Below, piece after piece: positions 53,675 to 61,872 of a stretch of 64,000 nt of DNA. The notes beneath the pieces are model-generated. The model was not told where the DNA came from. It ran no database searches and was given only the letters and a program-made list of their open reading frames with translations. The translations under genes and the position numbers were made by a program. Position 1 is the first letter of the stretch; every line of letters starts with the position of its first letter. This DNA is from Aliisedimentitalea scapharcae (GTDB lineage: Bacteria; Pseudomonadota; Alphaproteobacteria; Rhodobacterales; Rhodobacteraceae), in assembly GCF_045277565.1 (NCBI RefSeq), contig NZ_CP123584.1, forward strand, positions 3,720,001-3,784,000, read 5' to 3'.

Positions 53675-54367
53675 ATGGCTCATATTCTGATCATCGAGGA
53701 CGAACCCGTGACTCGGGCGACGTTGGCCAGCTATCTGGATGCACAGGGGTATCGCATCTCCGAAGCAGAAACCGCCGATGCCGCGGAAATGATCCTGACC
53801 GAACAGGATGTGGACCTGTTGCTGGTCGATATCAACCTGCCCGGCAAGGACGGGTTGCAGATCACCCGGGAACAACGGGCCAAATCTGATCTGGGGATCA
53901 TTCTGGTTACCGGGCGTGACGACGATGTGGACCGGATTGTGGGGTTGGAGCTGGGGGCCGACGACTATGTTTGCAAACCGTTCAACAGGCGCGAACTTCT
54001 GGCCCGTATCAAGAATTTGTTGCGGCGCACCGAAGACATTCGCCGTCTGTCCCGGCGGATTTACCAGTTCGGGCCGTTCCGGTTCGATGTGACCGCCCGG
54101 CATCTGCAATCGGACGACGCCAAGGTCATTCCCCTGACCCGCGCCGAGTTCGAAATGCTGGACTGTCTGGTCAGCCGTGCCGGACAGGTGATCACCCGGG
54201 ACGCATTGATGACCCGGATTACCCATCGCCAATATGGTGCCAACCCGCGAACGGTCGATGTGCTGATCCGAAGATTGCGGGCCAAACTGGAAACCGACCC
54301 GGCCCATCCGCGTGTGATTACCACGGTTCACGGAGAAGGGTATGTATTCACTGCGCCGATCAGCTGA
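53675..54367 (+). CDS. torR: TorR-like OmpR-family response regulator
   Basis: 230 aa. Receiver domain with acidic E8-D9-E10, phosphoacceptor D52 (LLLVDINLPGKDG) and K101 (YVCKPFN); C-terminal winged helix of the OmpR/PhoB type (LTRAEFEMLDCLV; NPRTVDVLIRRLRAKLE; TTVHGEGYVF). Context with torS and torT identifies it as the TMAO-response regulator. It overlaps the torS stop by 8 nt in convergent orientation and has two tor boxes upstream, so autoregulation is likely. No torCAD genes are in the window. Confidence 0.88.
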   Translation: MAHILIIEDEPVTRATLASYLDAQGYRISEAETADAAEMILTEQDVDLLLVDINLPGKDGLQITREQRAKSDLGIILVTGRDDDVDRIVGLELGADDYVCKPFNRRELLARIKNLLRRTEDIRRLSRRIYQFGPFRFDVTARHLQSDDAKVIPLTRAEFEMLDCLVSRAGQVITRDALMTRITHRQYGANPRTVDVLIRRLRAKLETDPAHPRVITTVHGEGYVFTAPIS

Positions 54368-57275
54368 CTTTGAGAAACCGGTCCTGAGCCTCGGCCATGG
54401 CGGATTCGATCTGCGGGACCAGAGCATTGATCTCTGTGATTAATCCGGCAACCTCGGCCTTGGTGCCTCTCTTGGCCTGACGTTCTGCCTGAGCCAGCAG
54501 ATCACCCAGATAATCCAGTTCGAAATTTCCGACTGCCCCTTTTAGCCGATGCGCCGTTTTGGCCACCTGATGCCAATCGGCCTGTTCAACGGCGCGCAGC
54601 AATTCCTTGTGATCCTGGCCCAGCTGGTCCAAAAAAAGCTGTGCAATCTGAACCGTTTTTTCTGCACCAAAATCACGCGCGTTGGTCTGTAGAACCTGCG
54701 ATAGCCCGTCCAGGTGACGCTGATCTGCCTTCACCGTTCGTCTCGAAGACAGGAAAACCCGCCCCTGGTGTCCGGCAGCCACCTGGTCCAACGCCTGGGA
54801 CAGACGTTCCGGAGAAACGGGTTTGGCAACAAACCCGTGCATTCCCGCCTGTAGATGCGATTCAATCTGATCATCCAGAACATGCGCCGAGATGCCGATG
54901 ACCGGAACACTGGCCAGATAGGGGTCGGACGATTGACGCAACAAACGTGTGGCATCGGTCCCGCTCATCCCCGGCAGATCGACATCCATCAGCACCACGT
55001 CAAACTGCTGCTCCTGAAGAAGCTTCAGCGCGTCTTCGGCATTTGCCAAACACTGGCAGCTGTGACCCATCCGCTCCAGATACCCCTGTGCGACCATCTG
55101 ATTGATTTCATTGTCTTCCACCACCAGAACGCGCAGCGGCGTTTTGCTCAAACCTGGTGCCAGCGCGGCTTCTGGAGGCACCAGATCGCGGGCTTGCGCG
55201 ATCGGCAAATTGATCGAGAGCGAAAACACCGACCCGACAGCCTTGGTGCTTTCCAGGGTCAACCGCGCACCAATCACCTGTGCAAACCGCCGGCTGATGG
55301 CCAATCCCAACCCGGTGCCACCAAATGCGCGTGTGCTGGTGTCATCCTCTTGTTCGAAGGCTTCGAACACCCGGCGTTTGGCTTCATTGGCGATCCCATG
55401 GCCAGTGTCGCTGACTTCAAAGGTCAGCATACAGGCGTCGGAGCCACCCCCATTGGCGCGCACCCTCAGGATCACTTCGCCCTGATCCGTGAACTTCACC
55501 GCGTTTGACAGCAGATTGAACAGGATCTGGCGCAATTTGGCCACGTCTCCACGCACCACATGCGGCACGTCATCTGCCAGGTCCAGCCATAGATGCAGCC
55601 CTTTTTCATCCGCGCTGGGACGCATGAGAACCACAATGTCCGTGACCAGATCGGAAACCGAAAACGCAACCGGGTCATTGGTCAACCCGCCGCTTTCGAC
55701 CTTGGAGTAATCCAGGATGTCATTGAGGATCTTGAGCAGATTCTGCCCCGAGGCGATGGCTGCGCGCAGCCGCAACTGCTGATCACTGGACAGAGGTTCA
55801 TCCGTCAATCCACGCAACATGCCCAGCACCCCATTCATCGGTGTGCGGATTTCATGGCTCATCATGGCCAGGAATTCGGACTTGGCCCGGTCTGCGGCTT
55901 CGGCCTCGCGCCGGGCCACGTCATGGGCTTCGACTTCATGGCGCAATTTCTCGGTTTGCTCGGCAACCATTGCCTGTAGATTGTTGCGATGTTCCAACAG
56001 CTCGCGTTCGGTGCGATCCCGTTCCTTTTCCAGTTCAGATTTGGCAATCGCCTGTTTGCGAAACACTTCGACCGCCTGTTCCATACGCGCGATTTCATCG
56101 TATCCGGTCGCGGCAATCCGCCGATCCAACCGGCCTTTGGCCAGGGCCGTCATCGCGTTGGACAGATGGTCCAGCCGCAGGGTGATGTTGCCGCGGATAA
56201 AGAACCACAAAATGGCTAGCGAAAATATCAGGCCCACAACAGCCACAACCGTGTTGCGTGTCTGGGCCTGTTGGACATCCGCCGCCGCCCGTTCACCGGT
56301 TTCGATCGCCTGTGTCTGGGCCCGATCGGCAACTGCGCCCGCTTCGCCGCCCAATCGGATCGCCGCATCCTGAAGCTCTTGTTTGACGACGCCAATCTGC
56401 GCGTTGGTGTCCAGAATGCTTTGGCGTAGCTCGAACAGATTGGGAGCCCCATCCGTCGCAACGCGTAACCGTTGCAACAGAACCTGTGCCTGTTTCAGGC
56501 GTCCCGGGTCCGGGATCGCCTTGATCCGGCGTGATACGATGGACAGCCGATGCGTCAATGATGCAGCAATCTCGCCCAGCTCGGTGGCGCTGGTGGCCTC
56601 GTCAATCCGGTTGATCAGCAAACCGATCTCGGCCGTCCGCGAGCGCAATTCGAACATCAGTCCCAGTTGGAACAGATCGACTTCGAGCAGCTTGTCCAAT
56701 GTATCAGCGCGGTTGCTGTCCACGGATGTCCCTGGCCCCGCGTCATAAAGGCTCGATATCACTGCTGTGGTGCCCATTTCGGCATTGGCCACCAATGTGT
56801 CGGCCATATCCAACAACGTATTGGATGCCTCCAACACATCAGTGATCTGGTGCTTCAGAATATTGAACTGCGCAATCCGACGTGCCACCACGCTGTTGAG
56901 GTGCTGAACCGTGTCGGCCACATCCGCGACAGTTCTGCGCAGGTCGGTGGTGTTCGTGGAACCGCGGGCGTCCAGGCGATCAAGACGAAGGATCAGTGCG
57001 TCCACCTGTTCGGACAGAAACGCGGTGCGTTCGGTCCTGTCTTCCTGGGTGTTGACTTCGGCCAATTCCGGCGCGATCGCAATGATCCGGGTGCTTTCTT
57101 CCGTGATACCACGCACATCGGCGATCACCGGAATCGTCTGGTTGATGACAATCGCCTGACGTCGCGCCAATTCGCGAAGCTCGAACACCCCTAACAGCCC
57201 TGCAATGGTGGGGAGACCCGCGATCAGGATGAACGCGAGCAGCAGTTTCCCACCCAGGCCAAGGTTTTTCAACAT
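54360..57275 (-). CDS. torS: TorS-like unorthodox hybrid sensor histidine kinase
   Basis: 971 aa from ATG at 57275. Order of parts: first membrane helix (GGKLLLAFILIAGLPTIAGLLG cut to its core LLLAFILIAGLPTIAGLLG), a long periplasmic helical sensor (about 35-330), second helix (TVVAVVGLIFSLAILWFFI), HAMP, coiled coil, HisKA with the phosphorylated His in MMSHEIRTPMNG (about 471), HATPase (FGGTGLGLAISRRFA), receiver with acceptor Asp in VVLMDVDLPGMSG (about 763) and an HPt domain (AKTAHRLKGAVGN, about 907). This is the TorS four-step phosphorelay layout. It senses TMAO through TorT, encoded divergently 92 nt away. Confidence 0.92.
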   Translation of the reverse strand: MLKNLGLGGKLLLAFILIAGLPTIAGLLGVFELRELARRQAIVINQTIPVIADVRGITEESTRIIAIAPELAEVNTQEDRTERTAFLSEQVDALILRLDRLDARGSTNTTDLRRTVADVADTVQHLNSVVARRIAQFNILKHQITDVLEASNTLLDMADTLVANAEMGTTAVISSLYDAGPGTSVDSNRADTLDKLLEVDLFQLGLMFELRSRTAEIGLLINRIDEATSATELGEIAASLTHRLSIVSRRIKAIPDPGRLKQAQVLLQRLRVATDGAPNLFELRQSILDTNAQIGVVKQELQDAAIRLGGEAGAVADRAQTQAIETGERAAADVQQAQTRNTVVAVVGLIFSLAILWFFIRGNITLRLDHLSNAMTALAKGRLDRRIAATGYDEIARMEQAVEVFRKQAIAKSELEKERDRTERELLEHRNNLQAMVAEQTEKLRHEVEAHDVARREAEAADRAKSEFLAMMSHEIRTPMNGVLGMLRGLTDEPLSSDQQLRLRAAIASGQNLLKILNDILDYSKVESGGLTNDPVAFSVSDLVTDIVVLMRPSADEKGLHLWLDLADDVPHVVRGDVAKLRQILFNLLSNAVKFTDQGEVILRVRANGGGSDACMLTFEVSDTGHGIANEAKRRVFEAFEQEDDTSTRAFGGTGLGLAISRRFAQVIGARLTLESTKAVGSVFSLSINLPIAQARDLVPPEAALAPGLSKTPLRVLVVEDNEINQMVAQGYLERMGHSCQCLANAEDALKLLQEQQFDVVLMDVDLPGMSGTDATRLLRQSSDPYLASVPVIGISAHVLDDQIESHLQAGMHGFVAKPVSPERLSQALDQVAAGHQGRVFLSSRRTVKADQRHLDGLSQVLQTNARDFGAEKTVQIAQLFLDQLGQDHKELLRAVEQADWHQVAKTAHRLKGAVGNFELDYLGDLLAQAERQAKRGTKAEVAGLITEINALVPQIESAMAEAQDRFLKVS

Positions 57276-57367
57276 CCCGAACCCTAAGCGTGTTTGCCCC
57301 AAAAGAGCAAATTTGATTTCCCTTTTGCACCTGTCCACCTATGGTCCGGTCAACATAAAGGGCTGCT

Positions 57368-58432
57368 ATGCGTCGAATTTTGATATTGGGGTTTGCTATT
57401 CTGCACAGCACTGCCATGGCTGAAACCTGGCAGTTGAACGCACCGGATACGGCGTTTGACTACACCGGTTCCTTTTCCCAAATCGACTATCAACCAATTG
57501 ATAAAGCATCGCAAAACTGGTCCATTTGCGTCTCGTATCCACATCTCAAGGATGCCTATTGGCTGAGCGTGAATTATGGCATGGTCGAAGAAGCCCGCCG
57601 GTTGGGCGTCTCTTTCCACCTGGTCGAAGCAGGCGGTTATCCCAACCTGGACCGACAAATCCAGCAGATCGAAGCCTGTGTGGATGATCAGGCGGACGCA
57701 TTGGTTTTGGGCACCGTTTCCTTTGACGGGCTGACCGAAACAGTTGAACGGATTGCCCAGAGCGTTCCGGTGATTGCCGCCGTGAATGATATCGCAGATC
57801 CCGGAATCACGGCCAAAGTCGGCGTCTCCTGGACCGAAATGGGGGCCGAAGCCGGCCGAGTGATCGCCCGCGCCCACCCCAAGGGCTCTGACCCGGTCAA
57901 GGTTGCCTGGTTCCCCGGCCCGGAAAAGGCCGGCTGGGTCAGATTTGTCGAAGCCGGGTTTCGCGCGGCTGTACGCAACAGCTCGGCAGAAATAGCGGTG
58001 ACCAAATACGGCGATACCGGGCGGGAAATTCAGGTTCTGCTGATCGAAGAGGCATTGGACGAGGTACCGGATCTTGACTATATCGTCGGATCGGCACCAG
58101 CGGCCGAAGCCGCGGTTTCCGTCCTGCGCGCCCGCGGGATGCAGGATCAGGTCCGGATCGTGTCAGATTATTTCACCCACGCGGTGCATCGTGGCATTCG
58201 TCGCAACCGGATCATAGCCGCGCCGACGGACATGCCGGTGCTCCAGGGGCGTCTGGCCATCGAAATGGCGGTTCGGGCAATCGAAAACAAATTGGACGTC
58301 ACCCATCTGGGCCCCGCGATCCAGGTCATATCAGGTGTGCGACCTGATGTTGCGCTGATCCAGCATTCTCTGGCACCTGCCACATTTGTCCCGGTGTTCG
58401 AGTTCAAGGCGCAAAGCACAGAAGACCAGTAA
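57368..58432 (+). CDS. torT: TorT-like periplasmic TMAO-sensing protein
   Basis: 354 aa with a Sec signal (MRRILILGFAILHSTAMA). It is a type-I periplasmic-binding (LacI-like) protein: ICVSYPHLKDAYWLSVNYGMVEEARRLG, QIEACVDDQADALVLG, and VSWTEMGAEAGRVI are in the TorT form, and tyrosine and tryptophan residues (YPHLKDAYW) fit TMAO contact. In enteric bacteria TorT binds TMAO and then the TorS sensor domain. It is divergent from torS, so the three tor genes together make a complete sensing set. Confidence 0.88.
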   Translation: MRRILILGFAILHSTAMAETWQLNAPDTAFDYTGSFSQIDYQPIDKASQNWSICVSYPHLKDAYWLSVNYGMVEEARRLGVSFHLVEAGGYPNLDRQIQQIEACVDDQADALVLGTVSFDGLTETVERIAQSVPVIAAVNDIADPGITAKVGVSWTEMGAEAGRVIARAHPKGSDPVKVAWFPGPEKAGWVRFVEAGFRAAVRNSSAEIAVTKYGDTGREIQVLLIEEALDEVPDLDYIVGSAPAAEAAVSVLRARGMQDQVRIVSDYFTHAVHRGIRRNRIIAAPTDMPVLQGRLAIEMAVRAIENKLDVTHLGPAIQVISGVRPDVALIQHSLAPATFVPVFEFKAQSTEDQ

Positions 58433-58547
58433 GCACAGGTGCCCCGGAAACGACGCCAAAAGTCGCGGACGTGCTTGATCTGCTTCCCGGCTGCCCCGAG
58501 GCTGAAACCCGAGCCGCCTTTGTATGCCCAATGGGAAACGACACCAA

Positions 58548-59891
58548 ATGACCCTGCCTTTTGACAGTTTCGCCACCGATTTGCGTTATGACGCCCTGCC
58601 TGCGTCCGTGTTGCACGTGCTGCGGCGCAGCTTTGTGGACACGATGGGTGTTGCAGCCGTAGGTGCCACAACCCCGCTGTCAGGAATTGCGCGCAAGGTT
58701 GCTCCGATGATCTTTGGCAGCGGGTCGGCGGGATCTGCGCGGATGTTGATGGACGGGCGGGCGACCAGCCCGGTCGGCGCGGCCATGGCCGGAGCCTTTA
58801 CCATCGACAGCATCGACGCCCATGACGGGGTGACACCCTGCAAGGGGCACGCAGGTTCAGCTATCTTTCCCGCATTGATCGCCATGGCACAGGCGAGCGA
58901 ACAACAGATCAATGGCCAACGTTTTGCCGAGCTGTTGGCCATCGCCTACGAGATTTCCTATCGCGCGGGATTGGTCCAGCATGCCACCTGTGACGACTAT
59001 CACACGTCAGGAGCCTGGACCGCCGTGGGCGTGGCAGCGGCGGGGGCGGCGCTTTTGGGTGGAAACAGCGAACAGATCCGCCAGGCCGCCGGGATCGGAG
59101 AATATCACGGCCCGCGAAGCCAGATGATGCGCTGCATCGACCACCCGTCAATGGTACGTGACGGGGTCGGATGGGGCGCGCCTTCTGGTGTCACAGCGGC
59201 CTATCTGGCACTGGAAGGGTTTACGGGTGCCCCCGCCCTGACCTGCGAAGGCCCCGAAGGGCAAGAGTTTTGGCAGGATCTGGGGACGGGATGGCGCACT
59301 GTCGATTACACCCACTACAAGGCCTACCCCTGTTGCCGGTGGGCACACCCATCGCTCGACGCGGTGCATGATATGATGCGCGACAATGAGTTGACCCATG
59401 ATCAGATCTCGAACGTCGAAATCCGCACCTTTCATTATGCCACCCGTCTGGCCGGGCACGAACCCCGGACCCAGGATGATTTCGCCTATTCCATCGCCTT
59501 TCCCGTTGCCGCGATGATCGTGCGCGGTCAGGTCGGGGTGAATGAACTGACCGATGCAGCCCTGAATGATCCAGATATCCTGCGCGTCAGCCGGTCGGTC
59601 CAATTGATCGACGACGATGACATGACCCGTATCAGCACCGACAAACGATGGGCTCAGGTGACGCTGGTTCTGACAGATGGTCGCCGGATCGAAGACGCTC
59701 CACGGACACCGCGCGGTGACGCGGATCGCCCGCTCAGCGACGCACAGATATCGGACAAGTTCCACGCTCTGGCCGATCCGATACTGGGGCGCGCGCGCGC
59801 AGACGAAATCGAAGCGCTGTCCGACCGGTTTGATCACCTGTCCGCAGGTGATCTATCCCGGTTGTTCGACTTGTGCACGCAACCGGTTTGA
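58548..59891 (+). CDS. MmgE/PrpD-family protein
   Basis: 447 aa from ATG at 58548; the in-frame ATG at 58524 would add eight residues. Family marks: SFVDTMGVAAVG, the DSIDAHDGVTPCKGHAGSAIFPALIA segment in parts (DAHDGVTPCKGHAGS), EISYRAGLVQHAT, WTAVGVAAAGAALLG and KAYPCCRWAHPSLDAV. 2-methylcitrate dehydratase (PrpD), cis-aconitate decarboxylase and iminodisuccinate epimerase are relatives; no propionate genes accompany it, so function is open. Confidence 0.85.
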   Translation: MTLPFDSFATDLRYDALPASVLHVLRRSFVDTMGVAAVGATTPLSGIARKVAPMIFGSGSAGSARMLMDGRATSPVGAAMAGAFTIDSIDAHDGVTPCKGHAGSAIFPALIAMAQASEQQINGQRFAELLAIAYEISYRAGLVQHATCDDYHTSGAWTAVGVAAAGAALLGGNSEQIRQAAGIGEYHGPRSQMMRCIDHPSMVRDGVGWGAPSGVTAAYLALEGFTGAPALTCEGPEGQEFWQDLGTGWRTVDYTHYKAYPCCRWAHPSLDAVHDMMRDNELTHDQISNVEIRTFHYATRLAGHEPRTQDDFAYSIAFPVAAMIVRGQVGVNELTDAALNDPDILRVSRSVQLIDDDDMTRISTDKRWAQVTLVLTDGRRIEDAPRTPRGDADRPLSDAQISDKFHALADPILGRARADEIEALSDRFDHLSAGDLSRLFDLCTQPV

Positions 59892-60058
59892 GCCACCCGA
59901 ATGCTGACCTTGTCCTGGGGCCGTACGCTCGACCGGATCCCGCCTGTCTGGCGCTGTGCCACAGCCGCCCGGTCCAGCGCAAAGTGATGGACGCAGGTGA
60001 TCTTCATAGCTGACACGCACACATCCTGGCCCTTGGGCGGCACCTGACCGTCGCCGCC

Positions 60059-60082
60059 CAAGAATTTTACCTAAAATTCTTG
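60059..60082. terminator. AT-rich bidirectional hairpin
   Basis: CAAGAATTTTA-CC-TAAAATTCTTG, a perfect 11-bp inverted repeat between convergent PrpD-type and MarR genes. With A/T tracts on both sides it can stop transcription in both directions. The 225-nt gap holds nothing else I recognise. Confidence 0.6.
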
Positions 60083-60116
60083 CCCGGTGGCGGGTACAGC
60101 GCCCATTTTCAGAGTC

Positions 60117-60548
60117 TCACGTGAGACCACGCAGCAACTGGATCAGCTTTTGGGTTTCCTGATCACCCAGCTGCCCCAGAATCACCGCATCGTGGTCGTC
60201 GATTTCCTGGCGGATCTGAAGCATACGTTTACGCCCCAGGGCCGTGGGGAGAAGGTTGATCTGGCGATTGTCATTCTGGGCCACCTGACGGTGCACCAAA
60301 CCATCCGACACCATTCGATCCACCATCTTGGTCAGCGTTGGAGGATTCATCAACACGATTTCGGCCAACTGCCCCATCGTCAGGCGTCCGTCCGCCTCCA
60401 GCGTCTCCAGAACCCGCCATGCTTCGATCTGAATACCATGCTTGCGCAGCCGCGACGCCAGTGACGTGTTCACCGCGCGATGCGCCGCTGCCAGTGCATA
60501 AGAGAGATAGTTGCTGATCGGACTGATTTGATCATCCATGGCGCTCAC
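60117..60548 (-). CDS. MarR-family transcriptional regulator
   Basis: 143 aa from GTG at 60548, preceded at good distance by AGGAAA; ATG at 60539 is the alternative. Winged HTH with LEADGRLTMGQLAEIVLMNPPTLTKMVDRM (in outline: MGQLAEIVLMNPPTLTKMVD) and the wing DNRQINLLPTALGRKRM. It is divergent from the AmiC-like gene, with the motif TTGACTTGGAAA between them that recurs twice before the SPFH gene, so it probably controls the amide-type cluster. Confidence 0.9.
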   Translation of the reverse strand: MSAMDDQISPISNYLSYALAAAHRAVNTSLASRLRKHGIQIEAWRVLETLEADGRLTMGQLAEIVLMNPPTLTKMVDRMVSDGLVHRQVAQNDNRQINLLPTALGRKRMLQIRQEIDDHDAVILGQLGDQETQKLIQLLRGLT

Positions 60549-60572
60549 CGTTTCCTGTATTCGAGAATTTAG

Positions 60573-60584
60573 TTGACTTGGAAA
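60573..60584. promoter_or_regulatory. TTGACTTGGAAA element (copy 1)
   Basis: A 12-nt element between the divergent MarR and AmiC-like genes that differs at one base from two copies of TTGAATTGGAAA at 61786-61817. It is a candidate MarR operator. Confidence 0.5.
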
Positions 60585-60641
60585 ATAAATTCAAATGGAA
60601 TGTGGCGGGTCCCCATCACCGAGCGAAAGGGCGACGCCGAA

Positions 60642-61763
60642 ATGATGACATCTGCACCCGGTCCTCATGTTCCAACCGAATTGGAGGAACTGCGCGAGGG
60701 TCCGCTGACGCGCGCCAAGGGCACGTATCGCATCGCGCTGCTTATCCCTTTGTGTGGTTCGGCCGGGATCTGGGCCCCCTCCTGTATCTCCAGCGCACAA
60801 GTTGCAGTGGAAGAATTGAATCGCGCTCAGGGGCTGGACGGGCGCAAGGTACAGCTGATCATGCTGGATGCCGCACTGGAGGCGAGCATCCCGATCGAAG
60901 AAACCGTCAATGACCTGATCGAAACAGAATCGATCGACGCCATTGTCGGCATGCATATCAGCGCAATCCGCCAGCGTCTGAGCAAGGTTGTGCGCCAGCG
61001 CATCCCCTATGTCTACACGCCCCTCTACGAGGGTGGAGAGAGCACGGCGGGTCTGTTTGCCATTGGAGAAACACCACAAGAGCAACTGGGCCCCTCCATG
61101 GCCCTGATCCAGAGCGAATACAAACCCCGCAGTTGGGCGCTGATCGGCAATGATTATGTCTGGCCGCGCACCTCGCATCTCTATGCCAAGGCAAAACTGC
61201 GCGAAATGGCAGTCGGGCTGACCTATGAGAGATATCTGCCGTTTGGGCTGAAAAACATGGACCAATATGTCAGGGAAATCGGGCAATCGGATGCCGATGC
61301 CGTGCTGATTTCGCTGGTTGGTCAGGATGCCGTAACGTTCAACCGGGCCTTTGGCAAAGCGGGCCTGCACAAACGTGTGGTTCGTCTGTCCTGCGCAATC
61401 GAGGAAAACGCCCTGATGGCCAGCGGTGCCCGAAATACCAAACGCATGTTTGCCGCATCGTCCTATTTTGGCACCTTGCCGACCGAGGCCAACGCCGCCT
61501 TCAAGGAGCTGTATTACGGAGTACATGGCGACCAGGCACCCGTGTTGAATGCCTTGGGGCAATCGACGTATGAAGGGGTCCACTTCTTGGCCGGTCTGAT
61601 GCAAGGCCACGCCTCAATCTGGCACGAAAAAAACCTGTCCAACGCGCTGCCTGTGATTCATCGCAGTGGTCGAAAGTGCCTCTCTGCAAACAAGAGCAAA
61701 CGTGCACCGATTTACCTAGCGCGCGCAGATGGGTTGAAATTTGAAGTAATAAAAGAAATATAA
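60642..61763 (+). CDS. AmiC-like cytoplasmic amide-binding regulator protein
   Basis: 373 aa from ATG at 60642. The fold is a type-I binding protein of the urea/amide class (YRIALLIPLCGSAGIWAPSCISSAQVAVEELN in outline; IPYVYTPLYEGGE; QSTYEGVHFLAGL). There is no signal peptide, as in AmiC of Pseudomonas, which is a cytoplasmic ligand sensor for the amidase operon. Here no AmiR-type antiterminator is visible, and a MarR gene is divergent from it. The last 35 residues are basic and AT-rich in codon use, and the DNA then becomes AT-rich. A related transport-type binding protein follows at 63549. Confidence 0.83.
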   Translation: MMTSAPGPHVPTELEELREGPLTRAKGTYRIALLIPLCGSAGIWAPSCISSAQVAVEELNRAQGLDGRKVQLIMLDAALEASIPIEETVNDLIETESIDAIVGMHISAIRQRLSKVVRQRIPYVYTPLYEGGESTAGLFAIGETPQEQLGPSMALIQSEYKPRSWALIGNDYVWPRTSHLYAKAKLREMAVGLTYERYLPFGLKNMDQYVREIGQSDADAVLISLVGQDAVTFNRAFGKAGLHKRVVRLSCAIEENALMASGARNTKRMFAASSYFGTLPTEANAAFKELYYGVHGDQAPVLNALGQSTYEGVHFLAGLMQGHASIWHEKNLSNALPVIHRSGRKCLSANKSKRAPIYLARADGLKFEVIKEI

Positions 61764-61785
61764 TCAATAGCTTATCTATAATTAT

Positions 61786-61817
61786 TTTCCAATTCAAATT
61801 ATTACTTGAATTGGAAA
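61786..61817. promoter_or_regulatory. Dyad of two TTGAATTGGAAA copies before the SPFH gene
   Basis: A perfect 12-bp inverted repeat, TTTCCAATTCAA-N8-TTGAATTGGAAA, inside an AT-rich stretch (61760-61830) that stands out from its GC-rich surroundings. The same 12-mer occurs once before the AmiC-like gene. Operator for the MarR protein is the simplest reading; a hairpin terminator for the AmiC-like gene is possible. Confidence 0.6.
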
Positions 61818-61872
61818 GTAAAATCCACCACGGTTTAGCGAACAGTCGTCGCACCGCTTGAAAGCGGGCGTC

